Shown here: positions 25,088 through 39,400 of the stretch, one piece after another
How positions within the stretch are numbered: position 1 is the stretch's first letter
Layout of the letters: every line of letters begins with the position of its first letter
Assembly: GCF_002443255.2 (NCBI RefSeq)
Contig: NW_019211457.1
Coordinates: 25,908,921 to 25,972,920, forward strand
Length of the DNA stretch: 64,000 nt
Source of the DNA: Varroa destructor
Lineage: Eukaryota > Arthropoda > Arachnida > Mesostigmata > Varroidae
Reading direction: 5' to 3'
The notes under the pieces: generated by a model
Database searches by the model: none
Told to the model about the DNA's origin: nothing
The model's input: the letters and a program-made list of their open reading frames with translations, nothing else
Position numbers and translations under genes: made by a program

Positions 25088-28000
25088 GATCAGACAGAGC
25101 CGGTGCAATTTAACAAGAGAAAATGAAAAAAGCGGAGCTGTCTCAAGACAGTGAACGATCCTTTCAGACGCCTTTTCTCCGGTATAAAATATACGAATTT
25201 TGGTGCTCTGAAAACCTTAATACTAGCTCAGATAGGGAGAGATAAGGAATCGCAGTACTAGTATGGAATTATTTGCTATGCAACAACATGTAGAATCGGA
25301 CGGTTGGATAGGTACCTGAACCAGCTACGGTCTCAGTTAGGATATCTTCCATATTATAAAACATTCATTCAAATACGATCGTAAAGCATTTGCAAGCTGA
25401 CATGCATGGATTTCCAAGAACAATATAGATGTATATTCGATTCTACGTTGCACCGTAACTGTTTGTTGATACCTGAAAGTTTCCTGAGTGAAAAACTCAG
25501 TGTCATCGTTTGATTTGTCTGCTTGAAACAAAAAAGTACCCGTTGCAGATTCAATTGTTCTAGCGAGTCACCATCTTTCAGATGCCTGTCCGTGATACAG
25601 AAACTTCCATAACATGTTTATTTTAACCAAGAAAGAAGTAGTACGCTGCCGCTTACGAGGCAGCTCTTCATTCAACACCGTCCCCTACTTACCCATTCCA
25701 CTAGTCAACGAATCCACGAGACTGAATTAAATCCAGTTTACCGCCGCCTGGATAGAGATGTTAAAGTTATACAGCAGTGTAATCAGCGGGGTTCATTTGC
25801 TTTCTTTAGAAAATCATTTTTGCAATTGCTTCACCCTGGCATTCACATCGACCCCCTCGTCGTTGAGGCTCCCTCGTTGGTCTCGTGATGTTAAGCCTGC
25901 TTAGTCCAACTCCGTATCTTGGACCGGATCGTCTTCGTCGTTCATTCCCAGCGACATATCACAGCATAAGGCAAATAAGCTGCGTTATCTATTGTTGCTC
26001 TAGTAGCTAGGGATTCTTTTTGTGCATGGAGTCATAAAAACCGCCGCTGGCACACTAATAACGGCAAGACGGTAGGCAAGCTGGCTAAACATCAAAACAA
26101 TTGTATGTATTCGCAATGAGCGGCAACTATAGTGACACCGATAGGACGTGCTGCAGGCTCTGCCCCAGGCCTGCCTTACGCAGTTGTTCCGCAAACTGTA
26201 TTTTATAATATGTAGTCCACGACGGGCCCGTTGTGCATCGTGTGCTCATTCCGTAAGCGGAGCTCGCTTGCGATAGTAAGCTAACGAGGCAAACAGCGGA
26301 GCTTCTATAAAACCAGGTGAGTACGAAACAATTCTTCGCAAAATGCTACACAGGATCTGTGCGCAATATCGTCTTCTTCTGTCTCCGGCATTTTCTATCT
26401 GCCTTCATTTTGCGTGCATTTTTCCGCTTTCGGGCCTCGACGTCGAAGGGCCCCATTCGCCAAGAGCGGTACAACCGTTCTCGTTTCTCCAGGATGCGTT
26501 GAAGATAAAAAAAATTAGATAGACGCATGAAGGACATAACCTGCGCACGTCAGATTCGCCTGCGTTGAGATACGAATTCGAGAAAACGACCGTGCTGTTA
26601 GTGATCATAACAACGGTGAAGGCTACCGGAACAGTCAGTTGAAGTTCATACTTTTTTATTGTTTACAAATTAAACACATATTTGTGTATCGATGCTTCCG
26701 TGTCTATACGAATTCGCTGGCTCGCATATCCCTACTTTCAACGAAACGACCTGAAATTACTCGACTACCTTCGTAGCTATCTTCCTGCTGTTTCCGGTAA
26801 CAGCTTGGCTGGCTTTGTCTTCACTCATAGAACGCGTACGCTCGTCCTGGGCGTCCGATATATATTTGATGCGAATGTATTTAAGTTTAGTTGTAATATA
26901 ACTATTTAAACAAATCATGGCTGCTCCTAGGAGCAGAATCTCGTACCGATGAACATCTGGACAAAAGGTTCCTGAACTATGCATGTTTTCGCAAGTAGTG
27001 GAAACTTTGATAGCATCTAATAGGTATCATTGACATATTCGACATATTGGCGAAGATTGACCGATTCAGCAGTATTGAAAACGGTCTCGTCGATAAACAA
27101 CTTACTGAACACGTTATGACATTTCCGTGCATGTATATAAATCAGTGATTATCCGTTACGTAGTGAGCCAAACGTACGGCCCGATTAAGCATACTAAGCA
27201 ATGCATATATCGTACTATAAATATTCGCCGTGTTTTTCTACATGCTTAGCTACTAGTTGAAGGGGGATTATATTCTTCCCTTCTGTTTTTACCTAAATAA
27301 GGTGATATCGTTTGTATGCATATCTCAGTGCTGTTTATCTCGATGGTCATGAATTGATTATTGAAGTTTCGCCGTTTTTTTATGGAGGTGCCCTATGCTA
27401 AAACGCCCGCACACATGTTGTCCAGAATTATAATCCTGTGACAAGTTTTCTACGTCATCGTAAGAATACTAGATTACATATCGCGTAGAGCACTTAACCA
27501 ATGGGTTATTATGGCATTGATTGATTATAAAATACGGTATAGTTCCGATTACGTTCGCACTTTTGAGATAATGTAGTACCTAATTTGCAGTACGATTTAG
27601 GTGGATGTGGTAGAATACGTAGGTTGTCTTTAGTAGAACTAAGGCAGGATTTCCAATGCAAGGAACCTCGTGATTTTTGATGGCCTATATCTTGACGAGG
27701 ACGAACTCGATCTTCTACATTAATCTTGGAAATTTTATACCAAAAGGCGTTAGAAAGTGCAATTCCTATACTATAATATGTACCGTATATGTATATTCCG
27801 TTAAAAGAGCAGAGATAGGCTCGTTATTGCAATAAAGAACGGATCTAGCTCTGCAATAGTAGGGCAAACAGGAGCACCCTGATTCTACTTCTATTTTCCT
27901 ATAATACTATGTTATAAGGACACTACATGATATTATATATTAGCGTACAGAATGGCTGTGCGCGCTTCAGCCCGCTCTCTCTTGCAATAACTCATATATT

Positions 28001-29950
28001 CCTAAATGTGGACAGATTAAAATGATGATTTTTGAACTGTTAAAAAATTCTTGCCTAATATTTTTGCCTTGCCCTGTATATATTCTAGCAATATCGACGG
28101 AGCTGTGGCGCGTATCAGGGCCGGGCCTACGATAATCGGAACCCATAGAAATATGGATCAGAAGCACCTGTACATACAGCAAGCATAACCACACTCATAC
28201 GGCCTTCAACCAATTTACAACTTTAACATTATTCGTAAAAACTGAAGCTATTAAACACATCACATAAAACATTTTGACGAAGTTGCAGCTTTCAACAGAG
28301 ATTGTAAAAAAAAAAGGCAGAACTTCAATCCCAACAAGGACCTCGAAAATTTCGAATGCTTGCCTCGTTACGGTGCATAGAGTTCTATACTCGAATAATC
28401 CTTTAATACGTCAACAACAAATGGATACCGACATTACGTTCACGACACTCACTTATGGGGCTATCATCATATGAGCCCTAACTCGTACTCCAGCCGAAAG
28501 AAGCTCATCCAATGGATCTAGGAATTTGTCCAAGGCGACCGCGAGAGTATTTCTGTAGCCAACCCGATAGGCGACCGATGATCTACTAACTGCGAAAATA
28601 TAGAGAATATCAGGTATAGGCTCTGTATGATAGCGCTATTTGAAGAGACAATATTCGAGAGCTTGTTCGTGCGCAATCTCATTCAGGCTGACCTGTATGC
28701 ACAGGAATCCAGATCAGGTAAATCCATTTTCCAACAGACGTCCACACTGAGTTCTGCTGGAAGCAATATACTTTGCGCGCGGACTGGATATTTTCTGTTA
28801 GTATCATAAACATAACACATAAATCAGAGAAGATCACCTCTGCCGCTGTTGCCGCAGGTGCCGCGGTTGACATTGCAAAAAATTGCATCCAAGAAAATGT
28901 CAAAAATTGACGAGTTTAGCTCAGAACGAATGGGTCGTCTTTTTTTTTAAGCAGCGAAGCTCGTCTTTCCCTACCAGCTAAAAATACTTAGCTTCCGATT
29001 TCCCAGCAGCTGAGTGAACGATTAGCGGTTCAAATGTAAAATAGTAATCGTTAGTTGGATTCAGTTGATTAATAGGTGTTCTTGTTAAGGGGGCTTTTCG
29101 GTCGACGAAGGAAGGTTTCGCCTTTGTAACGTTTGGAAATAATTATCCTAGCAGTTCACCACTTCCATTCCATCGTTCTACATGTTTCCAGAAAACACGA
29201 AGCGGATTTTTGACTCTATCCAATCCTGCAGCTCACACAGCTTAGTAAGTAGCTATTTGACATTATACCCTTGAGGTTCTAAAGGCCATAACGTTTCAGC
29301 CCGTAGCGAAAGTTATTAAATCATAGAAGACATTGGGATTCGCTCACCTTCGGAAATCCAGTTTGAAACGTGAGGCGGGCCATGCTGTGCGGTGTTATCA
29401 TTCGCCAAATAGCTTACTCCTTTATGCAAATAGAGTACGTGGCTGTCTTTGATTCTGTTGAAGCATCACCGTTCATATATGCCGTCAGTTCTACGGGGTG
29501 GTCCATATTGCGTCGGATAATTTATTTGAGATATTTTAGGTAAATAGCACAATATGAATCGTTTTTCTCCGACAGAGATCACACTCGGTAGCTCATAGGA
29601 CGATTTTAATTAATCAAATAAGGCTAAGGACGAGGCTGTCAAAGACGAGCTATCCTTTCATCTAAAAAATCTACCCAGCAGTTCATTTCACGGTATGTGG
29701 CCAGAGCGCGGCAGGAGACACCTTTATCCTTAACCAGCGAAACAACCTTAGAGAATCGAAGGTTTCTGTCTTGCGTTTGAACTATGGATACACGTAAGTA
29801 AGCGTTTGAAGATCTGCTAGGTCCGTCCAAACGGCTCGTGTCGAGATGCCCGTTTTGGATGATACTTGAAGTAACGCTAAAAACAGCTGTACCCAGGTCT
29901 GAGAATCAGCAGTCGAAAGGAACGGTATCTAGTTTTCACTAAAGTTAGCC
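23761..29950. other. no supported gene
   Basis: AT-rich DNA with (AT)19 at 25045 and a short (AGCA)n near 24590. A perfect-looking donor, CAG|GTGAGT, sits at 26316/26317 without a coding frame behind it, so it could end an untranslated first exon. An open frame to about 28718 (NLIQADLYAQESRS) ends at a TCAG|GTAAAT donor but has no good acceptor. Other ORFs are 60-82 codons with no motif. Confidence 0.45.
25045..25083. repeat. (AT)19 microsatellite
   Basis: Uninterrupted AT dinucleotides, 39 nt. Confidence 0.95.
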
Positions 29951-30005
<55 letters not shown>

Positions 30006-30006
30006 C
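29951..30006. repeat. (AT)n microsatellite with two TGTA interruptions
   Basis: AT dinucleotides over about 56 nt, broken by TGTA near each end. Confidence 0.95.
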
Positions 30007-33000
30007 ACGCAGGACGTCATACCTTTTTCTCGCGAATTTCCCAATGCAAAATGTTACTCCAACCGGTTCTAATTTTGTAACACAGACGCATATCTAATGG
30101 GCAGTTTTTATCCAGACGATCTATTAACAACGGCATAGTTTTGTTAATTATAAAGCACGTATATTCTTGCTAGAGTTCCGTGCCTTATTATCATGGCAGA
30201 CGGGATACGTGTTTTTTTTTGGACATCTCGTTCAGTCACTGCTATCAGTACAAAGACAAACCAAAATAGAACGAAACCATGCTTTCGCTTTGGCCAAATT
30301 TCCACTTGATCAAACATACTTTGTGCACGTTCGAAAAAACTGCGTTACCCTTTTGAACGTCATATAATCATGATGGATTTTTTTGTACAGGTACAAGAGG
30401 CACGATGGCTGTTAATTTCGATGACGTGGTTGCCATAAAGGTAACTCTGTGCTATTGTAGACTAATGAAATCAATTGGTCCGCCTGATTTGATGGTCGGT
30501 TTCAGTTAAAACTAAATAGATCAATTGGCGAAGCAAAAGTTGCTGTTGTCGTACCTCGACAGCCTCGACCCCTTTAAAAAGCTCGGTGGCATGTTGCATA
30601 TACGCTATTTAAAACTTGACACTTGAGTGAGCCTCGTATCTAGCATTGAACGTTGCATCTTCAGAGGTTATTCAGATGACGCTTCTGTCTACTAACAGCA
30701 AAAATGATTGTAAGGCAAATCAAATAGAAATAAAAACAAACAAAAGGCTACTGCGATAGTACCTGCGTACGAAGATTACGTTCGATAGACAGGTCGAATT
30801 CTAAATCACGTTACGAGCACAGCAAGAGCTGGCTATCGCGTTGGTTGCTCGACCCTCACAACGCTGTCGATACGAGACAGTACTGAACATTTTAGATTTT
30901 ATGCCTCCCTGATTGTGCCCATTACAAATGTCCGTGTATCAAACAGATGGTGTTTTGTTTTAGTATGTACAAAATAGATTTGTGAAACGCATTTATCGAA
31001 TGCAATATCCCTTGAGATCAAATCATCTGCCCCCACGTTGTTGAGCTCCAACGGGATCCTCGTACTCGAGATAGCATAACTTGATGGGACGGCTTTAAAG
31101 TTGACCTTTCAATTTAGCTAGCGAGCTAGGAACTATCGATATTATTATTTATCTCCTCGTTTAGCGCATGTCCCCGTCATATAGATAACCAACACTGTCA
31201 CTTATAAGCCCTGTTTTTAGTTAAGTTAATGCTTCCACATTGTCACTTTAAAGGTCAGTGGCATAGTTTTGAACGGCTGTACACTTCGAACAGGAGATAT
31301 ATCAAGTGATAACTATATTTCCATTTTGTAGTTGTTGTATGCATAATTAACTACGCTAATTTTGTTAGCGCGTAAAGTTACATAAAATTGTGGACGACAC
31401 TTAGTTTCTCAAACTTTTCTAAAGAAAAACACTGAAAAACTAGGCACGTAATTCATTACACTCTCAACCTTTGCCTCTTGTAAATATGGCGGCTTCAGCA
31501 AATATGATAATTATACATAGATATATTTATATCATTTATGCAGCTAATTAATATCGCAATATTATAACACCAATAGTATCGTAATGATGAGAGCGATTCG
31601 CAATAATATGGCCAAACAAAAGGAGACAAACTTTTAAACGATGTACCGAAAGTGTGTGCATTGCGGTATCGCGCTGCTTCGAAATGCATGAAAACGAGCG
31701 CCATCTGTCGGATCGAATAGTGCAGAATTTTATTCAGTCATGCAAAATTCATTCGGTACTTAAAGGGCATCACTGCACCCGCTACGTTTCCGACTTACTT
31801 GCAGAGAATCAAACCTTCCACTCGATGGGAACACGCAGCGACCCTCGAAAGGACCAAACTGTACGACGAAATCGCTATTATCCATCCTGTTCCTAACGTA
31901 TCGTAAGGGGTATGCCAGTTTACTTAACGTCGTGCAACGTGCCTACTCTAGAAATATTATCACGAAACAATGTGCCGAGATCAGCCGGGTCGTCCGTTGA
32001 TCAACTGATTGCCCCGTCGTATTCGAGGGACGTACGGTGGTGCCCGGATGTTACATTAAACGAAGAGGTTTTAGGGTGGCCTGATTGCATAGAATGAACT
32101 TTTTCAAGAAAGTATTCAGCCTACAGGCCGGGATCCAAACAGTATTGTCGGATATATACACAGTAAAAGGCTACAACAACAGGTTAATACGCGCCTTCTA
32201 CATCTATCCGGTCCATATCTAATGGATTTGCCAACAAAGTTCGATTTTTTCCAGAGAGTGCAGGACTGCCACTGGAATCATCCGTACTACCCGTATTATC
32301 AAATATAAAAATGTCTATTTCTGTGAAAATTGTGTTGCGCCAACAAGTGGGCTGAACATGTCCTGCAATCAATACTATAAGCTTTTTTATAGAATAAGAA
32401 AACTTCTTACTTTTTCACTGCCCGCCCTGTACGCATCGATACCTATAAGGCAACGTTCCGCTATATAATATGTATGAACTTAGCCATTTTCTGCTTAAAC
32501 GCAGACAAAAGTCGTCTTTTGGCAATAATGCTCCAGCTTACCGATGACGGTCGACCGCTACAAAATCCTCTTACCATGTATTGGATAGTGCGCCCTGTGT
32601 ATTTTTACGTTGTGTGCTTACGTTACACACTCTACGTCGATCCAGTCCTACGTAAGTAATTTGTGGAGCAAAAATGAGAATCTCGTGCATTATTTAACGG
32701 GGGAAAATCGATCCTTGTGCCTTTCCTGTATCCGAAAAAGCTGCAATTCAGCCAGTTCCTAGCATTTGCCTTGGAAAGAAATAGGTCGACATCGGGGTGC
32801 TTTCTGGAAACGTATTCTATTGGATTATTCTTGTATGCAGTATCTACTCATCAGGTGGAAGAGGAGAGTGTGGGAATGGGGATCTATCAGAAGGACATTA
32901 GGGCAAACTTGACGGTGTCTGATTGGGCCAAAAAAGGTGAAAGGGAGTGAGAAGAACTGAGGTACAAAACTCTATGTTGGAGTCAAGTGTTCCCGTGAAC

Positions 33001-35555
33001 TGTTTCGCAACGGCTGTCCGGCGACCCAATGAAATCGTATACTTAGAGTTGAGTTAGCGCTTCTTGTCTTCTCGAGAGGTCTGTTTTTGACGATTTCCCC
33101 TATCCGGCAGTTATACTATAGTATGGTTAGTGTTATTTGACTTTCAGTTACATTCATTTTTGCATTGTTAAGGTGATTTGGCTCAATATGTAACCCATTA
33201 CAGGTAAAATGCAGCAAATAGAGGAGAAAGAAATCCGGTAAATAATGATACCGCAGCAGCTATACATTGGCAAATAGTAAGTGGGGCTACAATACATGAC
33301 GACTTATGAAGCTCAACTAACAAATAATTCTGCAAGCTTCCGTTAAGATTGAACGAAGGTATTTGACAGAAAGCTCTCAGATCGCAAATGTCAACCGATA
33401 GATAAATACATCACTCACACGGGAATTTTGTAATAACTTTAAGTGGCCTAGAGCGTACGTCTGCTACAGTCATTTTGGCTTACGAAACTTCAGGGGATTG
33501 TTGTGCATTACATACTTCCCTGAAGAGATCGACTTCGATGAGGGAGAAGTAAACAGGGTGTCGCCCATCAACTCATCGCATGTTTGCGATGCGTAATATT
33601 TCGTTCAGGCACCGTGTTGCCATCAATTAATTAGGTTATTACGCTGTCTTAGAACATTTTAGTAACGAAATGATTCAGTATCTATTCGGAACGCAGGCCG
33701 CATAACACTGAGCACCGTCGAAGCCCCAATGTTTTGTCTTTCATAAAACATTTGATTTATAATACGTTACGTTCAAATTTTCAGTTACAATTACATTGTA
33801 TGGCTTGTAAGTACCCTTCGTATACCAGTAACTAATTCCAGATAAGTTCATTTGGAATCAAGGTAGAGCCACATGTGACAAACGCTACATTTTTATTTTC
33901 GAGAAATAAATTCGTGTATAATAAGCTTCATAAAAATGCCTCCGGTCACCGTTAGTAAAAAATATTGTTATTATTAATTATAATTAGTTCGTTCTTCAGC
34001 GGTTGCATTGCTGGTGCCGTCACTATTCAAACCCGCAAGTTATCGTTTGTCGTCTGATCCGCATTACATACGTTAATAGTATAAATAATAAAACAAGATG
34101 TAGGAAAAGTAGGTGGCCAAATAGGAACAGGCAGGGATCAAGAGAAGCGTTGATATGCGGGTGATACTGATGATGTTGCTATCCCGTGCTACGAAGCCGT
34201 GCGAACGGCACTTACTGCTGCGGGTGCCAGTATTGATTGGTATCGTGTCGCAGCTGTACCTGCTGGTGATAGAAGGTTTCATCGATAAATCGACATTCTT
34301 CCTTTCATCTACTTCTACGAATTCTACTTTTTTCTACTTACTCGAAGCTTTTTTTGCTATCGGTCCTAACGTCGTTCGCAATTCTGTCCACGAGCACTCC
34401 CCGTCTTAATACACCCTGGTCCCGTCCGCTGGCACAAAAAATTTGCATAAAAAAAGTTCTGGGTCTACCCATTCAGAGCTTCACTACCTATCCCTGAGTT
34501 CTCTTGCTCCCTCGCAGCTATCCCCTTCTTATTGTGCCCTTTCTATTTTTTCATTGCGTTCGTGCCTCCCCTACACCTCGTATATCGCAAGTGTTGCACT
34601 TCCATAAAGTAGATCTTAGTGAACTTACTATTAGGTTTGCTGTTTGCAGGCGTTTGTCTATCCTATTTTTATTATGCCTCTAGCGTTCTCAGTGATGAGG
34701 GCAGCTGTAGATTTTTTCAATAGACGCGATGCTATACGGCAGGGGCGTGGCATATTGCGTATGTGCCGATGGTATCGATTATATGCGTCGATACATTTGT
34801 CCGTAGGTAGGGATCGAACGAATTATATGTGGCCTTTGAAAAAGTATCGCTCTTTGTTGTTGTAATGGGAGCATTCTTGTGAACAAATATTCGCTGAAGT
34901 CTGATCGAAAGTCTAAGTTCTGTTATTATCTATCAGGATCAGGACGCATTGAGGATTACAGTGAAAGTTTATTGCTTTAGTGCTAGATGAAACAGCAGCA
35001 AAGCTCGTATTATAAGCAGATCTGGCATAAGTCACATGCTCAGATCTTGGCATTGCGCGCAAAACAAGTTCTTTCGGAGATTTCTTACAAGAAGATATCT
35101 CTCGTTTAAAAAAAAAATGCTACCATATGTTAACGATGTTGAAGAGATACGTGAAGGTTGCGTGGTTGTAGGGCCAATAGCGTGCTTTATGGCTTCCGTA
35201 TTAGTGAAACCCAATGAGATTCTAGAGCTGGAACCGATGAAGCATTCAAAGATGGGGGTTGTCCAAAGATCGAAACTTAAAAGCGGAAATTGCTTGTAAC
35301 TAGAGACACTGAATAAGGGCATTCGTATAGCTAATACCATATACTTCCACGTGCTAATCTTGAAATTAATGAAGTTACTAATTCCGGAAGATAGTCATCC
35401 AAGAGAAATTATTTTGCCGAAAGACATTTAGCAGGTCAGAGGTTGTTGAGACCTTAAATAAATAGCATTTTCGCGGAAAAATCAGTATCCAACAATATCC
35501 ACATAGTTGTTTTAGGTTACGTCATACGTTAGGTTAGATATGAAATTTTGACGTA
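30007..35555. other. no supported gene
   Basis: Holds consecutive plus-strand ORFs at 31654-31896 and 31912-32097; the second starts with ATG and is acidic near its end. Another plus ORF is at 32717-32950, ending HQVEEESVGMGIYQKDIRAN and onward. None has a recognisable domain, splice sites or Kozak support. At 35036-35299 both strands are open for 87-102 codons, which argues for chance. Confidence 0.4.
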
Positions 35556-35697
35556 AAATAATAGATGTTCTCGAACGTCTATTATTTAAGATGTATTTTG
35601 ATACATAGGTGGCCAATCAACAATAATAGCTTATTGTTTATTCCTGTCTTTTCAAATCGTTAGTGAACCTCGAACGGTGACGATTTGTGTTCACTAA
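35556..35697. repeat. cluster of nested and consecutive hairpins
   Basis: 35556-35587 is a near-perfect 32-nt palindrome: AAATAATAGA and GTTC arms, one T-G position, 2-nt loop. 35591-35606 is ATGTAT/ATACAT with a 4-nt loop. 35619-35638 is AACAATAA/TTATTGTT with a 4-nt loop. At 35654-35697 two mutually exclusive stems interlock: AAATCGT (35654) with ACGATTT (35680), and TTAGTGAAC (35660) with GTTCACTAA (35689). Four structures within 142 bp is unusual and could be a structured RNA, or a recombination or insertion hotspot. Confidence 0.6.
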
Positions 35698-35936
35698 AGC
35701 ATATAGAAACCAATATCGACACTGTATCAGAACTATCATTTACGCAGCAGTTAATGCTCTCTGGTGGAAAAAACAGTGTAAAATAAAGCGGCAAGCATCT
35801 ACCAACATATGCTTGACATTATCGACACCCGATGTAGCCAAATAGAATCGAGTACTTACATTGCATTACAGATTTGTATTTGATTTCAAGTTAAGATAAA
35901 CCTCTTTGCTCCCTCTTTGGCTTGTAACTGAAATGG

Positions 35937-35987
35937 AGCACTTCAAGATGGCGGCAAATTCTTCACTGTACGCCATTTTGAAGCGCT
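35937..35987. repeat. 51-nt hairpin containing a YY1-like motif
   Basis: CTTCAAGATGGCG (35941-35953) pairs with CGCCATTTTGAAG (35971-35983) with one G-U. After one A/C mismatch, AGC pairs with GCT outside it; the loop is 17 nt. The 5' arm and first loop bases read CAAGATGGCGGC, which matches the well-known YY1 consensus. Confidence 0.6.
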
Positions 35988-36426
35988 AAAATTTTATCAA
36001 CGAACGTCTGACGTTGGCTAATGTAGAGTCATCTCGATCAACTTTCCATCATTTTACGATATGTATAGCAGTATGTACCTATAGCCGAAAAAAATTTCAT
36101 CCCTTTAGGCCCACAGGCAGACCTCAAATAGAATGTTTTTTTCCTCTTTAACGTGGGAAAATTTGTTTATTCCATAATGAAATATTCAAAACTGAACTAC
36201 ACCCTCTATATTTCGAGAACTTATCTGCCGGAATAGGATCTTCAAAGGACACACTGTGCTAACAACGTTGTCATTACTCAAAACGTCATTATTATTATAA
36301 CAACAGTATCAATGTAATTTTCTAGAACTATTGATGTCCAATTTACCGGCTGTGTATCTCATAAAAGATTCGAATTGGCTGCCTTATCTCCTTTAACACT
36401 TTATTTTTTAAATACTTAAACACACC

Positions 36427-36474
36427 GTATTTATAAAATTAGGTGTATGCGTATTTATAAAAGTAGGTGTATTA
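36427..36474. repeat. two-copy 24-bp tandem repeat
   Basis: GTATTTATAAAA-TAGGTGTAT units at 36427-36450 and 36451-36474 differ at three positions. Confidence 0.85.
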
Positions 36475-39400
36475 GGTCATGCTAAGAGGACACAAGCAAT
36501 AGTTACAAGGCCTAGCTACAGAATATATATATAGATTGATCGCGGCTTTAACCTTTTATCTTACTTACGAGGTTACCACTCGGCGCATTCGCCCCATAGG
36601 GAACTATTGTGAGTATGTGAGATGCGGAACGCCTCCTTTTTACGTGCACACGTTTTCGTAATCACGTGCTCTGCATCAAACGATAGCTCTGAGTTTGTTA
36701 TTTTCATAGCAACATTTAAAAATTAAGGCAGCCATGCCTAATTCCGCATACAGGTGCCTTGCCGTCCATTAGCATCGGGAATTACCCTATAGATACTCTT
36801 TATATGAATGTGCACTGTTCTGCGTACCTGTAAAGGCGTGGCCTATTTCCAATGCATTAAACGAACGTACATTTTTACTAAAGTAGTATGCAAACTAATT
36901 TAGATAAAAAAGAACAACTAGCTCTGCTTAGAACTTCTGTACATTTTTATACTTTTGATGGGCTCAAGGGTATTCCAATCTATGCTACTCGAATTTGTTT
37001 TTTTTACCGTTTTGTGCTATACGACTTCGGTGAAATTTATAAGTACAGATTACTTAAGCACGTGAAAATTCATCAAAGCGTAAAGCATTGCCTTGTGCGT
37101 TGAAGCACAGGGAAAAGAATCTAAGCAGACAGTTTTGCGAGCTAATTTTAGGGATACGATGTGGTCTAGATTCGGATCCGGGCGTAGATAGATTTCGCTT
37201 CGTGCTGGGAGCAACCCAGCCGTCTGATAGAATGCCTAACGGCGATACCTGACGCAAAGGTCGAAACATAGAGTATATCTAGTAGGACCATGTCCAATAT
37301 CCATTTGATCTGAATGATATTATGTACGGCCAGAAATTCAACGCTATCTTGGAAGCTTTCTATAGATCTGAGGTATAAGGGCTTTCGAATCAATGCCACA
37401 TATTTTAGCGTTTAGTATGTGTCTGATGAATTAATGTGTTTTGTCTTCTGCTGAAGGGTAGATCCAAGCCAAACGCATTGGAATATTAAGGGGAATACAT
37501 AGCTTTGATAAGCGTGATGAAACTCGCAGGTAGACAGGCTAGTTGCATATCTAAGGTATACAACCTAAGGTGTAAATAAAATGGCTTCGGTAATCGATGT
37601 TATACCAATAACTTGATTCATTAGCACTCAGGAAGCTGCGTGCTTATTGAGGTCACAAAAGATCCTTGTGTGTAAGGCTTTAACCCCATGGTTGTAATAG
37701 ATGGTACGAAATAAGGTGTATAAAGGGTGTGAGTACAATGATGTGATCATATCGATTCCAGTACGTGTTTTCTAGTGGTCGGAAGATTTTGATACATCCT
37801 CTATTAGTATCTACCCACCTTTATTGCCCGTTCCGTCCATACGCCCGTCCTCTGAAGCAGTGAGCAATTTTTCGTATTTAATCCTTGTCTATAATTATCG
37901 TTTTTCGAAAACCATTCTTCTAGAGACGTGTGAGACCCGCATCAAAGTTCAGTTTTCGTTGTGGCGCAATAGTTTAGCGCTATATTATATAGCTAGAAAA
38001 ACTTGCGGAGTGGCAAAAGCAGCCCCCCTGTCAAACAAGGAATGATGCTCTAAATATTCTCTTTAAGGGCTACTGAATGTGTGCTCAGTGTACTTTCGGG
38101 CTGCCATTTTTCCTCTGCACGAACAAACACACATACATTTCCATAAGGCATCTGTTTTTTTTTTGTTTGCCAATCCGCACATCGGAATTACGTTCGACCC
38201 TGCAGTAGACGTCATACCTTGACAGAATACGAAATTTGTCTATGTCTGTGTTTATTTTCCAGCCTGTCTCTTTCTTGCGTAAAGTCCCAGTATGCATGCC
38301 GCTGGAAAACGAGGAAAACTTATGCGGAGGCCAGATACTTTCATCTTAAACTAATACTAAAGTAATGCATCAATAACAGGAAGACTGTGGGCGCGTGGAG
38401 TCTTATATTATTTTGCTATACTACATTATTATGCTAAATCTAGTGATGAACTGCGCGTTCCGCGCAAGAGATGTCTATAGATATCGTTGAGTAAACAAAT
38501 CAAAAGAATATCTGTCCTGGCTTAAGATAATTTCTGTCGTTCTATGTACGATTGCTTATAGGCGAACAGCACCGACTAATAGGATAAATAGTCTGCTAAA
38601 CAAAGCCCACATAGCATTACGAACAAAACACCCATCACAGCACATGTTTAACAATGACGAAAGAAAGATCCATACGATATTCTTTCGCCCAGATGCCACA
38701 CCAGCGGAATTCATATATATATATATCTCATATATATATATATATATATATCTCATATATATATTTCATTTCATATAAGCCCTACATAAGAGACACAATA
38801 AATTAAAAATTACATCAAACGAATTGCTTGCCGCTTGTGGCACGCGTGGCAGGCCGTATAGGTGGAACGAAAAAGAAGCCTACAGTGGATTACTAAGAAC
38901 CTCCTAGTTAAGCACAACGTTCAAGGCGTTATCTTTCTTATGAGTATTTATGTGTGAGTTGGATTGGCATACAACCATGTATACAGTTTGTTCTTGTCGA
39001 GCACCGAGGTCCACACTGTCGGCATGGTACGGGTGTGAACTATAGTTTTATTGTAAGCTTCTTTTACGAAAGCTTCTTTAAATACGAAACAGTCAAATTG
39101 GTTTGAGACTAAGGATCTGAGGTTTTCTAACAATGAGTCAATTAAGGCATCGGACCGTCATACGTAACGAGAAATCTTTGCTTTTGCCTATATTTTAGAC
39201 TAGCAATATTATCAGTACAATAGAATAAGCGGTTATTTGTTTGTGATATTATTTTTAAATATTATGTAGAGTGCAGCATAGTAACAAAGGGTTTTACACT
39301 TCTAAAATGCAATACGCCTTTACGTGTTACAAATTTAATGTTTCAATGGTGGTTAATTGTCTTACGTATACCGCGGCCGTTACTGCGTATTAGATTATTC

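Noticed and set aside
34155..34409. 84-codon plus ORF with a hydrophobic start, as a secreted protein
   Set aside because: The minus strand is open over the same bases, and the second half is Ser/Thr/Phe-rich low complexity from a CTT/TTC-rich stretch.
34805..34825. B-box-like GTTCGATCC on the minus strand
   Set aside because: No A-box at suitable distance and no tRNA-like pairing around it.
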